From assembly GCA_964498785.1 (NCBI GenBank), contig CAZCJL010000004.1, forward strand, positions 62,001 to 126,000: 64,000 bases of DNA, given 5' to 3'. The first letter of the stretch is position 1, and each line of letters opens with the position of its first letter. The notes under the pieces are model-generated. The model made no database searches. It was not told the origin of the DNA and saw only the letters and a program-made list of their open reading frames with translations. Made by a program: the position numbers and the translations under genes. Below are positions 26,733 through 35,861 of this stretch, piece after piece. This stretch comes from Mariaggregatimicrobium sp964498785. GTDB lineage: Bacteria; Zhuqueibacterota; Zhuqueibacteria; Thermofontimicrobiales; Thiofontviventaceae.

Positions 26733-28099
26733 GGATTGAAATGAAAGAATTGACTCCTAAACAAATCGTTACCGAATTGGATAAATACATCATCGGCCAG
26801 GATCGAGCAAAAAAATCAGTTGCCATCGCATTGCGAAATCGATGGCGGCGCCAGCATGTCAAAACTGAATTACGTGAAGAAATTTTGCCCAACAACATCA
26901 TTATGATTGGCCCAACAGGTGTTGGCAAAACTGAAATTGCCAGAAGACTCGCTAAATTAGCAGGAGCTCCGTTTATTAAAATCGAAGCATCAAAATTTAC
27001 CGAAGTCGGATATGTCGGCCGCGATGTCGAATCGATTATCAGAGATCTTGTCGATCTCGGTGTTTCAATGGTACGCGCCGAAAAAACTGCCGAAGTCCTA
27101 AAAAAAGCGCAAGAGCTGGCTGTGGAACGGCTTCTCGATGTATTGCTGCCGCCGATAAAGCCGCCGAAAAATAAATCCGGTGAAGAAGAATCGGAAAACG
27201 AGGAATTGCATCAAAAAATGCAGCGGACGCGTGAAAAATTAAAGAAACAATTGGAAGATGGGAAACTGGACGACCGAACAGTCGAACTGGAAGTCCCATC
27301 GGAAAATTTCCCGCTGATGCAGGTCATTTCTCCCATCGGCATCGAGGAAATGGGATTGAATATTCAGGAATTATTTGGACCAATGCTCCCACAAAAAACG
27401 AAAAGACGTAAAATGACGATTCCGGAAGCAAAACAGCATTTAATCCAGGAAGAATCTCAAAAATTGATTGATATGGAAGCTGTTATTAAAGAAGCCATCG
27501 AACGTGTTGAAAATTCCGGAATTGTCTTTCTGGATGAAATTGATAAAATATCCGGAGAAAATAGCGGACATGGCCCAGACGTCTCTCGCTCCGGTGTTCA
27601 GCGTGATCTGCTTCCTGTCGTTGAAGGCACAAATGTCTTGACAAAATATGGGATGGTAAAAACAGATCATGTATTGTTCATTGCATCAGGCGCATTCCAT
27701 GTTTCCAAGCCATCTGATTTAATCCCGGAACTTCAGGGCCGATTCCCAATTCGTGTTGAATTAAATAGCCTGACGACCGAAGATTTTGTCCGCATTTTAA
27801 CAGAACCGGAAAACGCATTAATCAAACAATATAAAGCTTTACTGGATACCGAAGGAGTAGTTATCGATTTCACAGAAGATTCAATATGGGAAATAGCCAG
27901 AACAGCAAGCGAAGTAAACGAAAAAGCCGAAAATATCGGAGCTCGCCGGTTGCACACAATTATGACAACGCTTCTGGAAGATTTCTTGTTCGATGTTCCG
28001 GAGTCTAAAATTGATGAAATTAAGATCACTCAACAGATTGTCCGAGAGCGATTAAAAGAAATTGTAGAGGACGAAGATTTAAGCCGATACATCTTATAG
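26729..28099 (+). CDS. hslU: ATP-dependent protease ATPase subunit HslU
   Basis: AAA+ unfoldase that feeds HslV. The 456 residues show PKQIVTELDKYIIGQ, Walker A GPTGVGKT 61-68, the I-domain (about 110-240, acidic and rich in Lys), Walker B IVFLDEIDKI, the pore-proximal SGVQRDLLPVVEG, and the C-terminal DLSRYIL that docks into HslV. The first ATG (26729) overlaps the hslV stop; a second ATG at 26741, with GAGG seven bases before it, gives the more usual N-terminus MKELTPKQ and could be the real start. Confidence 0.96.
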   Translation: MRIEMKELTPKQIVTELDKYIIGQDRAKKSVAIALRNRWRRQHVKTELREEILPNNIIMIGPTGVGKTEIARRLAKLAGAPFIKIEASKFTEVGYVGRDVESIIRDLVDLGVSMVRAEKTAEVLKKAQELAVERLLDVLLPPIKPPKNKSGEEESENEELHQKMQRTREKLKKQLEDGKLDDRTVELEVPSENFPLMQVISPIGIEEMGLNIQELFGPMLPQKTKRRKMTIPEAKQHLIQEESQKLIDMEAVIKEAIERVENSGIVFLDEIDKISGENSGHGPDVSRSGVQRDLLPVVEGTNVLTKYGMVKTDHVLFIASGAFHVSKPSDLIPELQGRFPIRVELNSLTTEDFVRILTEPENALIKQYKALLDTEGVVIDFTEDSIWEIARTASEVNEKAENIGARRLHTIMTTLLEDFLFDVPESKIDEIKITQQIVRERLKEIVEDEDLSRYIL

Positions 28100-28149
28100 T
28101 TCCTATATAAATCAGATATAAACACCAGCTTATTTTTTTGGGAGGGTAA

Positions 28150-29058
28150 ATGAAAAAAGATTTCCTGTCGATAACTGATCTGACAAAAGAAGAGATCGAT
28201 GATATTTTCGATTTAACAGCAGAACTGAAAACAAAACTGAAAAATGGTGAGTTATACCAGCCTTTAAAAGGAAAAACACTTGCCATGATCTTTCAAAAAC
28301 CTTCTGCCAGAACAAGAATTTCTTTTGAAACCGGCATCTTTCAATTAGGCGGTCATGCATTATATTTGGCTCCGACTGATATCGGAATCGGAAAACGAGA
28401 ACCAGTTGCCGATATTGCCCGCGTTCTTTCACGATATAACGACGGAATTATGGCTCGGCTTTTCGGTCATAAAGATATTGAAGAACTTGCGAAATTTTCC
28501 TCGGTTCCAGTTATTAACGGATTAACAGATTTAACGCATCCCTGCCAGATTATGGCAGATGCATTTACAATATTAGAACATCGGAAAACATTAACAGACA
28601 TCCAGGTAGCCTTTATTGGTGATGGCAATAATGTTGCAAATTCCTGGATCAATTTTGCTGCCCGCTATCCAATTAAACTCAATATTACCTGCCCTGAAGG
28701 ATACGATCCTGATCCTGATATTTTAAATAATGCCAGAAAAGAGGCAGAGAATGAAATTACAATTTATCGAAATCCGGCAGACGCTGCAAAAGATGCTGAT
28801 GTTTTGTATACTGATGTATGGGCAAGCATGGGACAGGAGCACGAATCGGCCATCAGAGAAAAAGCCCTTGCAAATTACCAGATAAACGATGCCCTCGTCG
28901 AACAAGCGAAACCAAACGTTTTGGTTATGCATTGCCTGCCTGCACATCGGGGTCTTGAAATTACTGATAGTGTTATCGAAGGGCCGAACTCAATCGTATT
29001 TGATGAGGCGGAAAATCGTATGCATATTCAAAAAGCAATCATGGTTAAATTAATGTAA
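28150..29058 (+). CDS. argF: Ornithine carbamoyltransferase
   Basis: Makes citrulline from ornithine and carbamoyl phosphate in arginine synthesis. The 302 residues have the carbamoyl-phosphate motif KPSARTR (S52-R56), HPCQIMAD (about 136), the FIGDGNNVANSW block for ornithine binding, and HCLPAHRG with C262. These fit ArgF rather than aspartate carbamoyltransferase; an acetyl- or succinyl-ornithine variant would be expected to show changes in the Asn/Ser ornithine block, which looks normal here. A GGGAGG site precedes the ATG. No other arg gene is near. Confidence 0.93.
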   Translation: MKKDFLSITDLTKEEIDDIFDLTAELKTKLKNGELYQPLKGKTLAMIFQKPSARTRISFETGIFQLGGHALYLAPTDIGIGKREPVADIARVLSRYNDGIMARLFGHKDIEELAKFSSVPVINGLTDLTHPCQIMADAFTILEHRKTLTDIQVAFIGDGNNVANSWINFAARYPIKLNITCPEGYDPDPDILNNARKEAENEITIYRNPADAAKDADVLYTDVWASMGQEHESAIREKALANYQINDALVEQAKPNVLVMHCLPAHRGLEITDSVIEGPNSIVFDEAENRMHIQKAIMVKLM

Positions 29059-29073
29059 ACGCAAAGGTTATTT

Positions 29074-30045
29074 ATGCACATTTCAATCGAAGAGTATCAA
29101 CCTTCCTTTGAAGAACAATGGGATTCGTTTGTCTGGCAATCAAATAATGGCACTATTTTTCATTCACGAAAATTCCTGAGCTACCATCCACCCGATCGAT
29201 TTGAAGATAATTCGCTTGTCTTCCGGAAAAACAAGCGAATTATCGCCCTGTTTCCGGCAACCGTTCGGTACGAAGGGCACCGAAAAATACTGACATCTCA
29301 TCGCGGCTCATCTTATGGCGGATTGGTTACAAAATTTAATTTAAGCATCCGCGATGCATTTCGTATCATTGAGGTACTTCTGGAATACGCAATAAATGCT
29401 GGCTTTAAAGGTGTTGAATTAACGCCAGCTCCTCAAATTTACTATTTAAGACCCAGTAATTATCTCGACTTCGCGCTCATTAAAAACGGTTTCGGCTACA
29501 AAAAGCGGGAAGTTTCAAGCATTATACCGCTCACCTATTCTGAAGATGATGTGCTAAGCACGTTTAGTTCGGAATCGAGGCGTGCAGTCAGGCGCTCGCT
29601 AAAGTTAAATGTCACGGTTCAGGAATCAGATGATTATGAATCTTTTTATCAAATTCTGAAAAAAAACTTAAAAATGCGCCACAATGTTCAGCCAACGCAC
29701 ACATTAGAAGAATTGTATTTATTAAAATCGTTGTTTCCTGACAGGATTAAACTTTTCTCTGCAACGACAAACGGCCGAATGATCGCTGGCGTTGTTATGT
29801 TCGAATGTAACGAGCGTGTTACACTTGCATTTTATATCAGTCATGATGAAGAATACCAAAAATTTCGCGGCGTGAACAATCTATTTTACCAGATTATTAC
29901 AAGGGCAATTCGGAACAATTATGCTTATTTTGATTTTGGAATATTTACCGTTGATATGGACCCCAACTGGGGATTGGGTCGGTTTAAAGAAAGCTTCGGC
30001 GCCCAGGGTGTATTCCGTGATACCTTTCTAAAATATCTGGATTAA
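29074..30045 (+). CDS. FemAB/BioF2-like acyltransferase (GNAT fold)
   Basis: A 323-residue soluble protein of the GNAT family related to FemAB and BioF2-like acyltransferases. Recognisable parts are the N-terminal WDSFVWQSNNGTIFHSRKFLSY, a first GNAT half to about 150, S-x-x-RRAVRRSLK near 165-175, and a second half ending in YFDFGIFTVD followed by GLGRFKESFGAQG. Members transfer amino acids from aminoacyl-tRNA or acyl groups to cell-wall or lipid precursors; the substrate here is not known. It lies 15 bp after argF, and its stop directly meets the ATG of the glycosyltransferase gene, suggesting a joint role in envelope glycan assembly. Confidence 0.78.
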   Translation: MHISIEEYQPSFEEQWDSFVWQSNNGTIFHSRKFLSYHPPDRFEDNSLVFRKNKRIIALFPATVRYEGHRKILTSHRGSSYGGLVTKFNLSIRDAFRIIEVLLEYAINAGFKGVELTPAPQIYYLRPSNYLDFALIKNGFGYKKREVSSIIPLTYSEDDVLSTFSSESRRAVRRSLKLNVTVQESDDYESFYQILKKNLKMRHNVQPTHTLEELYLLKSLFPDRIKLFSATTNGRMIAGVVMFECNERVTLAFYISHDEEYQKFRGVNNLFYQIITRAIRNNYAYFDFGIFTVDMDPNWGLGRFKESFGAQGVFRDTFLKYLD

Positions 30046-31128
30046 ATGACAAAAAAGCAATTAAAAATTCTCCATCTGGCGCCTTTTAATACGGCCGGCG
30101 TGCCAATCACATTTGTTAAAGCAGAGCAAGAACTTGGATATGACAGTCGCCTGATTACAATGGGCCGACACCCGTCAGGTTATGAAGAGGATATTTGCCT
30201 TAATTTGCCGCTGCTCACATTTCCTGGTTTAGACTTCATCAAACGGATGCTTCGTCCTCGTCAACAATCAATGGTTCGCAATGTCGTTCAAAAACCAAAT
30301 GAGATTCCATTAAAATGGCATGTAAATCGTCTTGAACATACGTTTTTTTCTGCCCGTGAAATGATCTGGAAACCAAGGATTCAACAGGTTATTGATAAAT
30401 ACTCCCTTGAATCGCATGATATCATCCAATTAGATGGTGGGCTGGAATTTTATCGGGATGGCCGGCTTATCAAGCAGCTTAAAGAAAAAGGCAAAAAAAT
30501 TATCTGTTGCTATCTTGGCAGTGATTTGCGATTACGCGGGGTAATACCAAAAATAGACGCTATTTCGGATTTAAATATCACCGATGAATTTGACCACCTG
30601 CAGCTTCATCCGGACATTCATCACATATTCTTTCCGTTTGACTGTCGAAAATTTGAACCAGTACCAAAGCAAAATTATCGTGATAAAATCATTATCGGTC
30701 ATGCTCCGACAAATCGAAAAGCAAAAGGAAGTGACATTATCATTCCTATTGTCAAAAAATTAGAGAATGAATTTCCCGTTCAATTGTTGCTCATTGAAAA
30801 AATGAGTTATGATCAAGCACTTAAACAGAAATCACAGTGCGATATTTTTATTGATCAAATCGGCAATTTAGGCTATGGTATCAATTCTCTTGAAGCGCTG
30901 GCTATGGAAATTCCGGTCTGCTCCTGCCTCGCGCCGGGCTTCGCCGAAAAATACCCGGATCATCCGTTTATCGTTGTCGATAAATACAATCTCACAAAAA
31001 AAATAATCGAATTAATTCAGGATGAAAACATACGATATCAAATCGGTTCTGCCGGTCGAAAGTGGATTATCGAAAATCACGACGCGCTTAAAATCGTGAG
31101 GCGAATTCATGAATTAGTTGGTATTTAG
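30046..31128 (+). CDS. Glycosyltransferase, GT-B fold (family 1-like)
   Basis: A 360-residue cytoplasmic protein. The N-terminal half begins LKILHLAPFNTAGVPITFVKAEQELGY, as in GT-B enzymes with an acceptor-side Rossmann domain. The C-terminal half has IIIGHAPTNRKAKGSDIIIPIV and the donor-site block GYGINSLEALAMEIPV followed by acidic residues. No membrane segment. The gene starts immediately after the stop of the FemAB-like gene. Sugar donor and acceptor are unknown; an envelope polysaccharide is likely from context. Confidence 0.8.
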   Translation: MTKKQLKILHLAPFNTAGVPITFVKAEQELGYDSRLITMGRHPSGYEEDICLNLPLLTFPGLDFIKRMLRPRQQSMVRNVVQKPNEIPLKWHVNRLEHTFFSAREMIWKPRIQQVIDKYSLESHDIIQLDGGLEFYRDGRLIKQLKEKGKKIICCYLGSDLRLRGVIPKIDAISDLNITDEFDHLQLHPDIHHIFFPFDCRKFEPVPKQNYRDKIIIGHAPTNRKAKGSDIIIPIVKKLENEFPVQLLLIEKMSYDQALKQKSQCDIFIDQIGNLGYGINSLEALAMEIPVCSCLAPGFAEKYPDHPFIVVDKYNLTKKIIELIQDENIRYQIGSAGRKWIIENHDALKIVRRIHELVGI

Positions 31129-31227
31129 CACCTGAATTAACACACAAAATGTCATTTTTTATCTTGATTCTTCGAAATAGCAAACATTAATTTCTCTTTA
31201 TAATACTAACAAAGAAGGGATTTTGAG

Positions 31228-32322
31228 ATGGGTTTCAAGTGCGGAATTGTGGGACTTCCGAACGTTGGTAAATCAACAATTTTTAATGCCCTCACCTCTA
31301 ACACCGTTGATGCCAGCAATTATCCGTTTTGTACGATTGAACCCAATGTTGGAATTGTACCACTGGCAGACCTTCGTTTAAACAAAATCGCTGAAATTGT
31401 TGGTTCACTAAAAGTAACGCCAACAACTCTGGAATTTGTCGACATTGCCGGATTAGTAAAAGGCGCCAGTCAGGGAGAGGGGCTTGGTAATCAATTTCTC
31501 AGTCATATTCAAAGCGTGGATGCGATTGCTCATGTTGTTCGTTGTTTTGATGACCCTAACGTTGCTCATTCCGCTGACAAACTGGATCCGATTTCTGATG
31601 TAGAAACGATTATTCTGGAACTTATTATACATGATATGGAGGTCGTGGAACGTCGAATCGAAAAACTTCAGAAGGGCGCCAGAACCGGGGACAAGAAATT
31701 AGCAGCAGAGCTCGAACTATTAATAAAAATTCAGAACCAATTTTCCCAGAATATTCAGGCCAAATTCATAAATTTATCTTCCGCAGAAATTGAGATGATT
31801 CGTGTTTTGAATTTACTGACCCTGAAACCAATGATGTTTATCGCGAATATCGATGAAGATCATCTTGACAACAATCAATACGTAACTGAACTTTCTAAAT
31901 ATGCTGCTAAACTGGGAGAACTATGTATCCCTTTTTGCGGAAAGGCTCAGGCAGAAATTTCCCAACTCGACGATACAGAGAGTAAAATTGAATTTTTAAA
32001 AGAATGGGGACTCGACGAACTCGGGCTAAATAAAATTATTGACGCCGGGTATAAAACATTAAATTTAATTACCTTTTTCACTGCTAATAAAAATGAGGCT
32101 CATGCATGGACAATTCCAAACAGGACTATTGTTTTAAAAGCAGCCGGTAAAATTCATAGTGATTTTGAAACAGGATTTATACGAGCTGAAGTTATTAAAT
32201 TTGTAAATCTTGTAAATTATGGTTCTGAAAGTAAATTACGGGAAAAGGGACTGATTGAAGTTCATGGGAAAGATTATATTGTAGAAGACGGTGATCTGAT
32301 TTACTTTAGATTTAATGTTTGA
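31228..32322 (+). CDS. ychF: Ribosome-associated ATPase YchF (OLA1)
   Basis: An Obg-related P-loop protein that prefers ATP. The 364 residues show Walker A GLPNVGKST 9-17, the switch DIAGLVKGASQGEGLGNQFL (about 72-91), and NIDE at 207-210 in place of the GTPase NKxD, which is the family hallmark of ATP use. The C-terminal TGS domain ends EVHGKDYIVEDGDLIYFRFNV. A good -10 box TATAAT stands at 31199-31204, so the gene may have its own promoter within the 99-bp gap. It converges on and overlaps the PHP gene by 22 bp. Confidence 0.95.
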   Translation: MGFKCGIVGLPNVGKSTIFNALTSNTVDASNYPFCTIEPNVGIVPLADLRLNKIAEIVGSLKVTPTTLEFVDIAGLVKGASQGEGLGNQFLSHIQSVDAIAHVVRCFDDPNVAHSADKLDPISDVETIILELIIHDMEVVERRIEKLQKGARTGDKKLAAELELLIKIQNQFSQNIQAKFINLSSAEIEMIRVLNLLTLKPMMFIANIDEDHLDNNQYVTELSKYAAKLGELCIPFCGKAQAEISQLDDTESKIEFLKEWGLDELGLNKIIDAGYKTLNLITFFTANKNEAHAWTIPNRTIVLKAAGKIHSDFETGFIRAEVIKFVNLVNYGSESKLREKGLIEVHGKDYIVEDGDLIYFRFNV

Positions 32323-33188
32323 AGTTTTTGGTATTCTTTTCGTTTTCTAATTTTATCTACCACCGCGCATGGAATTGTTAACTTACCAAGCAACGGCTCT
32401 TTTTTGCGATTACCGTGGCAGTCTGATCCACCAGATTCTAGCAATCTGTACTTTTTAATAATCTTCTGAAAATGTAAAATTTGCTGCGCCGTATGACGCG
32501 GGTGGATTGTTTCAATTCCGTCGATGCCAAGTTGTATCAATTCATGCATCCCAAAATCATCAACATCAATTCCAGGATGTGCCACAAAACACATTCCGCC
32601 AGCATTTTTAATTAATTGAATTGCTTCTTTTGGTGTTATTCGATATTTTGGCACAAAACAGTTACAATTATCACCGATATAACAATTAAAGGCATTTTGA
32701 TATGATCTTACATGTCCATCCGCTACCAATACATCAGCGATATGTGGACGCCCTACTGAACCGGGATTCGCTTTTTTAAACACTTTATTCAGATCAAGCT
32801 CTATTCCCTGGAGCGCTAATTTATCAATGATTTTCTGCGCTCTTATTTTGCGTTCTTCCTGCAAAAAATTCATATATTCGATCAATGCCCGGTTATCCAT
32901 ATCAAAATAATAACCAAGCAAGTGCAGGTCGATCCCCTTAAATATTGTGCTTATTTCAACTCCTTGTATCAACTCGATTCCAGCTTCAATCGCATAATTT
33001 TTACCCACCGGAAAGGCATTAATATTATCGTGATCCGTAATGCTAATGGCCTTTAACTGATGCTTTTTTGCTTTATCAATTATCTCCAGCGGAGAGTCTG
33101 CACCGTCAGAATAGATGGAATGAATATGAAGATCGGCCTTGCATTCACTAACATCTTTTCTAAGGTTTTTAATGTTATATTTATGCAT
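32301..33188 (-). CDS. PHP-domain phosphoesterase (RNase AM / YciV type)
   Basis: A 295-residue cytoplasmic metal-dependent phosphoesterase. Metal ligands are visible: H21 and H23 in LHIHSIYSDG with D28, D52-H53 in ITDHDN, the glutamate in QGVEIST (about 81), histidine in CFVAHPG, and GGSDCHG near the end. The form matches stand-alone PHP proteins like YciV/RnmAM, known to trim 5' ends of structured RNA or hydrolyse 3',5'-bisphosphate nucleotides. Which of these it does is not visible. It is the last gene of a minus-strand group with nadA and tatC; its 3' end overlaps ychF. Confidence 0.87.
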   Translation of the reverse strand: MHKYNIKNLRKDVSECKADLHIHSIYSDGADSPLEIIDKAKKHQLKAISITDHDNINAFPVGKNYAIEAGIELIQGVEISTIFKGIDLHLLGYYFDMDNRALIEYMNFLQEERKIRAQKIIDKLALQGIELDLNKVFKKANPGSVGRPHIADVLVADGHVRSYQNAFNCYIGDNCNCFVPKYRITPKEAIQLIKNAGGMCFVAHPGIDVDDFGMHELIQLGIDGIETIHPRHTAQQILHFQKIIKKYRLLESGGSDCHGNRKKEPLLGKLTIPCAVVDKIRKRKEYQKLQTLNLK

Positions 33189-33224
33189 AAACCCTTAAAA
33201 TTGACGGTGAGTATTTAAATGGAA

Positions 33225-34295
33225 TTAAAAAGCGAGCATGCGATTTAAAGCTATTTTGGCGTCATTTTTAATCGCATTCGGAACACAAATAGCATTTAAT
33301 GTCCCTAAATTATCCAACGTCCAACATAAATTGTTTAAATTAATTTTAAACATATTTGGACAGATTGAACGGGCAAGTGGGATGATTTTTTTATCAGAAT
33401 GAATTTGCGCAAGCCTGTTTACGAGATTCGTTTCCGTGCCGATAGCGATCGGGCTGCCAGATGCTGCATTTTCGACAAATTTTATAATTTGACCGGTAGA
33501 GCCGCTGGCATCGCTAGCGTCAACCACTTCTTTGCTGCTTTCCGGATGCACGATTATTTTAACACCCGGATATTTGGAACGAACTCGCTGTACATGTTCG
33601 ACCGTAAATGCTGTGTGGACATGACAATATCCGTTCCATAAAATTACTTTAGCTTTTTTAGTCGCTTCATCCGAGAGATTAGCCTCATCCCAAACGATGA
33701 TCTGGTTCGGAGAAAGTCCCATGCTTGATGCTGTGTTTCTTCCCAAATGTTGGTCAGGGAAAAAGAATATTTTATCATATTTTTCCAAAGCCCATTGTAT
33801 TACCTTTTTCGCATTTGAAGAAGTGCAGGTAATTCCATCATGTTGGCCGCAAAATGCCTTTAATTCAGCATCAGAGTTAATATATGTGACCGGGATGACT
33901 TGTTCCCCCTTGCAGATGGTCTGTATCTTTTCCCATGCAAATTCGACTTGCTCAATATTTGCAAAATCTGCCAACGGACAGCCGGCAGTGGGATCGGGAA
34001 TTTGTACAACCTGATTATCTGTTGACAAAATATCCGCGCTTTCGGCCATAAAACGTACACCGCAAAACACGATATAAGTCGCTTCTTGTTGTTTCGCTGC
34101 CTTTTGGCACAATTCGAGTGAATCCCCTATTAAATCGGCAAATTCAATCACAGCGTCTCGCTGATAATGATGCCCCAAAATAACCAATTGCGGACCGTAT
34201 TGTTCTTTTTTTTCGAGGATTTTGTTTTTTAATTCCTCATTATCGAGCATTCGATATTTATCAGGCAGAATCGGATTCATGTTCTTGTTCTTCAT
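33225..34295 (-). CDS. nadA: Quinolinate synthase
   Basis: Condenses iminoaspartate with dihydroxyacetone phosphate to quinolinate for NAD synthesis, using a [4Fe-4S] cluster. The three cluster cysteines are C78 (FCGVRF), C157 (ITCTSSN) and C312 (SICPNM). The HHYQRDAVIE, FPDQHLGRN and HPESSKEVVD motifs are complete. The frame opens at 34295 inside tatC; starts at 34280 or 34250 (MLDNEELKNK) would reduce or remove the overlap and are as likely. NadB and NadC are not present. The place downstream of rnf and tatC is unusual. Confidence 0.95.
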   Translation of the reverse strand: MKNKNMNPILPDKYRMLDNEELKNKILEKKEQYGPQLVILGHHYQRDAVIEFADLIGDSLELCQKAAKQQEATYIVFCGVRFMAESADILSTDNQVVQIPDPTAGCPLADFANIEQVEFAWEKIQTICKGEQVIPVTYINSDAELKAFCGQHDGITCTSSNAKKVIQWALEKYDKIFFFPDQHLGRNTASSMGLSPNQIIVWDEANLSDEATKKAKVILWNGYCHVHTAFTVEHVQRVRSKYPGVKIIVHPESSKEVVDASDASGSTGQIIKFVENAASGSPIAIGTETNLVNRLAQIHSDKKIIPLARSICPNMFKINLNNLCWTLDNLGTLNAICVPNAIKNDAKIALNRMLAF

Positions 34296-35151
34296 CAGAT
34301 TTTTTGAGTGTAAATTTAGAAACCATTATACTTATTTCATATAAAATCAGTAACGGACCTGCTAAAAATAATTGCGTAACAATATCAGGCGGAGTAAGAA
34401 TTGCCGCCAATATGAATGTCAACACAATCCCATATCGTCTGTTTTTACGCATAAATTCGGGAGTCAACATTCCCATTTTAGTTAAAAAGAATGATAATAA
34501 GGGAAGTTCAAACACAATCCCAAAGACCATTACAAGCATGGTGACAAATTTCAAATATTCGCGGATGGTGATACTTGCGTCCAGGCTATCGCCTCCCCAT
34601 CCCAACAGGAAATTAAGTCCAAACGGAATGATTACAAAATAACAGAACGCAGCTCCTGAAACGAAAAAGAATGTCGAGAAAAATACAACTAATGGAACAT
34701 ACTTACGCTCTTTTTCAAAGAGTCCGGGGACGACAAATTGCCACAATTGATAAAACAGATACGGTAATGCGACAAAAATACCTGCGAATAATGCTAATTT
34801 TAAATGGACAACAAAGGCTTCGGTTGGCGCCAAGAATATCAATTTTTGTTGAGATGGAAAAGGACGCGTAAGAATCGCCATGATATCTTTAGAAAAAAAG
34901 TAACATCCTATTGTTGCGACAAAAATAGCGACAATACTTTTTATTAACCGCGATCTCAACTCTTCGAGATGATCCAGGAAGGGCATCACTTTTTCACCTT
35001 TGCTCTCTTCCTGTTCTTGTTGCGACTGATTTTCCGCCTCATGACCATCATCCGAGGACTGTTCTGTTTGTTTTTTTTCTGATTCACCCGAAGACTGTTG
35101 TTTTCTTTCTTCTTCTGGTTCTTCCTGATGCTGTTTTTTATCTTCAGACAT
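34261..35151 (-). CDS. tatC: Sec-independent protein translocase TatC
   Basis: Integral membrane receptor of the twin-arginine pathway. The core begins at about residue 56 with MPFLDHLEELRSRL, the conserved cytoplasmic N-terminus, and six hydrophobic helices follow, including the usual LFEKERKYVP segment and FGIVFELPL. The protein carries an extra N-terminal tail of about 55 residues almost wholly made of Glu, Gln, Lys and Ser, and a shorter acidic tail EEQEHESDSA at the end. A start at Met56 would give a standard TatC. TatA and TatB are not nearby. It is 3 bp from rnfA. Confidence 0.93.
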   Translation of the reverse strand: MSEDKKQHQEEPEEERKQQSSGESEKKQTEQSSDDGHEAENQSQQEQEESKGEKVMPFLDHLEELRSRLIKSIVAIFVATIGCYFFSKDIMAILTRPFPSQQKLIFLAPTEAFVVHLKLALFAGIFVALPYLFYQLWQFVVPGLFEKERKYVPLVVFFSTFFFVSGAAFCYFVIIPFGLNFLLGWGGDSLDASITIREYLKFVTMLVMVFGIVFELPLLSFFLTKMGMLTPEFMRKNRRYGIVLTFILAAILTPPDIVTQLFLAGPLLILYEISIMVSKFTLKKSDEEQEHESDSA

Positions 35152-35153
35152 AT

Positions 35154-35786
35154 TTATCCAATTTTTAATCCTGAAAATCCCAGGAATGCTATCGACATAA
35201 GCCCGGCCATAATAAATGCGATCGGAACGCCGCGCATCGCCTTTGGAATAGGTGCTAATTCCAATCGTTCACGAATTCCTGCCATTAATAATAAGGCTAA
35301 CGTAAAACCAATTCCAGCAGAAAATCCATGTACAATACTTTCGATAAAGCTGTATCTGTTATCAAGGTTTAGCAGTGTTACGCCCAGAATTGCACAATTC
35401 GTTGTAATCAGCGGCAGATAAATTCCTAGTGAACGATACAACGCCGGACTGACTTTCTGTATAACCATTTCCACAAATTGCACTAAAGAGGCGATAACAA
35501 GAATAAAAGCAATTGTTTTTAAATATAACAAATCCGGTGGTTCTTTTGCATTAAAAATGATATAAAAAATATTTGATGGCGTTGGGCGTAACAAAAATGT
35601 ATCAATGAGCCATGTTGCCATCGAAGCTAAAGTCATGACAAATACAACAGCGAATCCCATTCCGATTGCAGAGTCCAGATTTTTCGATACACCAATATAA
35701 GGACAAATACCAAGGAAACGGGTCAACACAAAATTATTTATAAATATTGCCGAGATTGCTATAATCATTAAACTTTGAAATTCCAT
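35154..35786 (-). CDS. rnfA: Rnf complex subunit RnfA
   Basis: Six-helix membrane subunit of the Rnf ferredoxin:NAD+ oxidoreductase, homologous to NqrE. The protein starts ISAIFINNFVLTRFLGICPYIGVSK and later has TTNCAILGVTLLN; the NNFVL and TNCA half-helices carry the cysteines that hold an iron-sulfur cluster in Rnf/Nqr. The open frame runs up to 35819, but the ATG at 35786 is preceded by GGAGG six bases upstream and gives the usual 210 residues, so this start is preferred. It is the last rnf gene; tatC follows instead of rnfB. Confidence 0.94.
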   Translation of the reverse strand: MEFQSLMIIAISAIFINNFVLTRFLGICPYIGVSKNLDSAIGMGFAVVFVMTLASMATWLIDTFLLRPTPSNIFYIIFNAKEPPDLLYLKTIAFILVIASLVQFVEMVIQKVSPALYRSLGIYLPLITTNCAILGVTLLNLDNRYSFIESIVHGFSAGIGFTLALLLMAGIRERLELAPIPKAMRGVPIAFIMAGLMSIAFLGFSGLKIG

Positions 35787-35861
35787 CTTATCCTCCAAAT
35801 CGTGAAACTGCCTGTGCAAAAAAATTGATATATCTCAATTGATTTCTGGAAATTAGAATTC

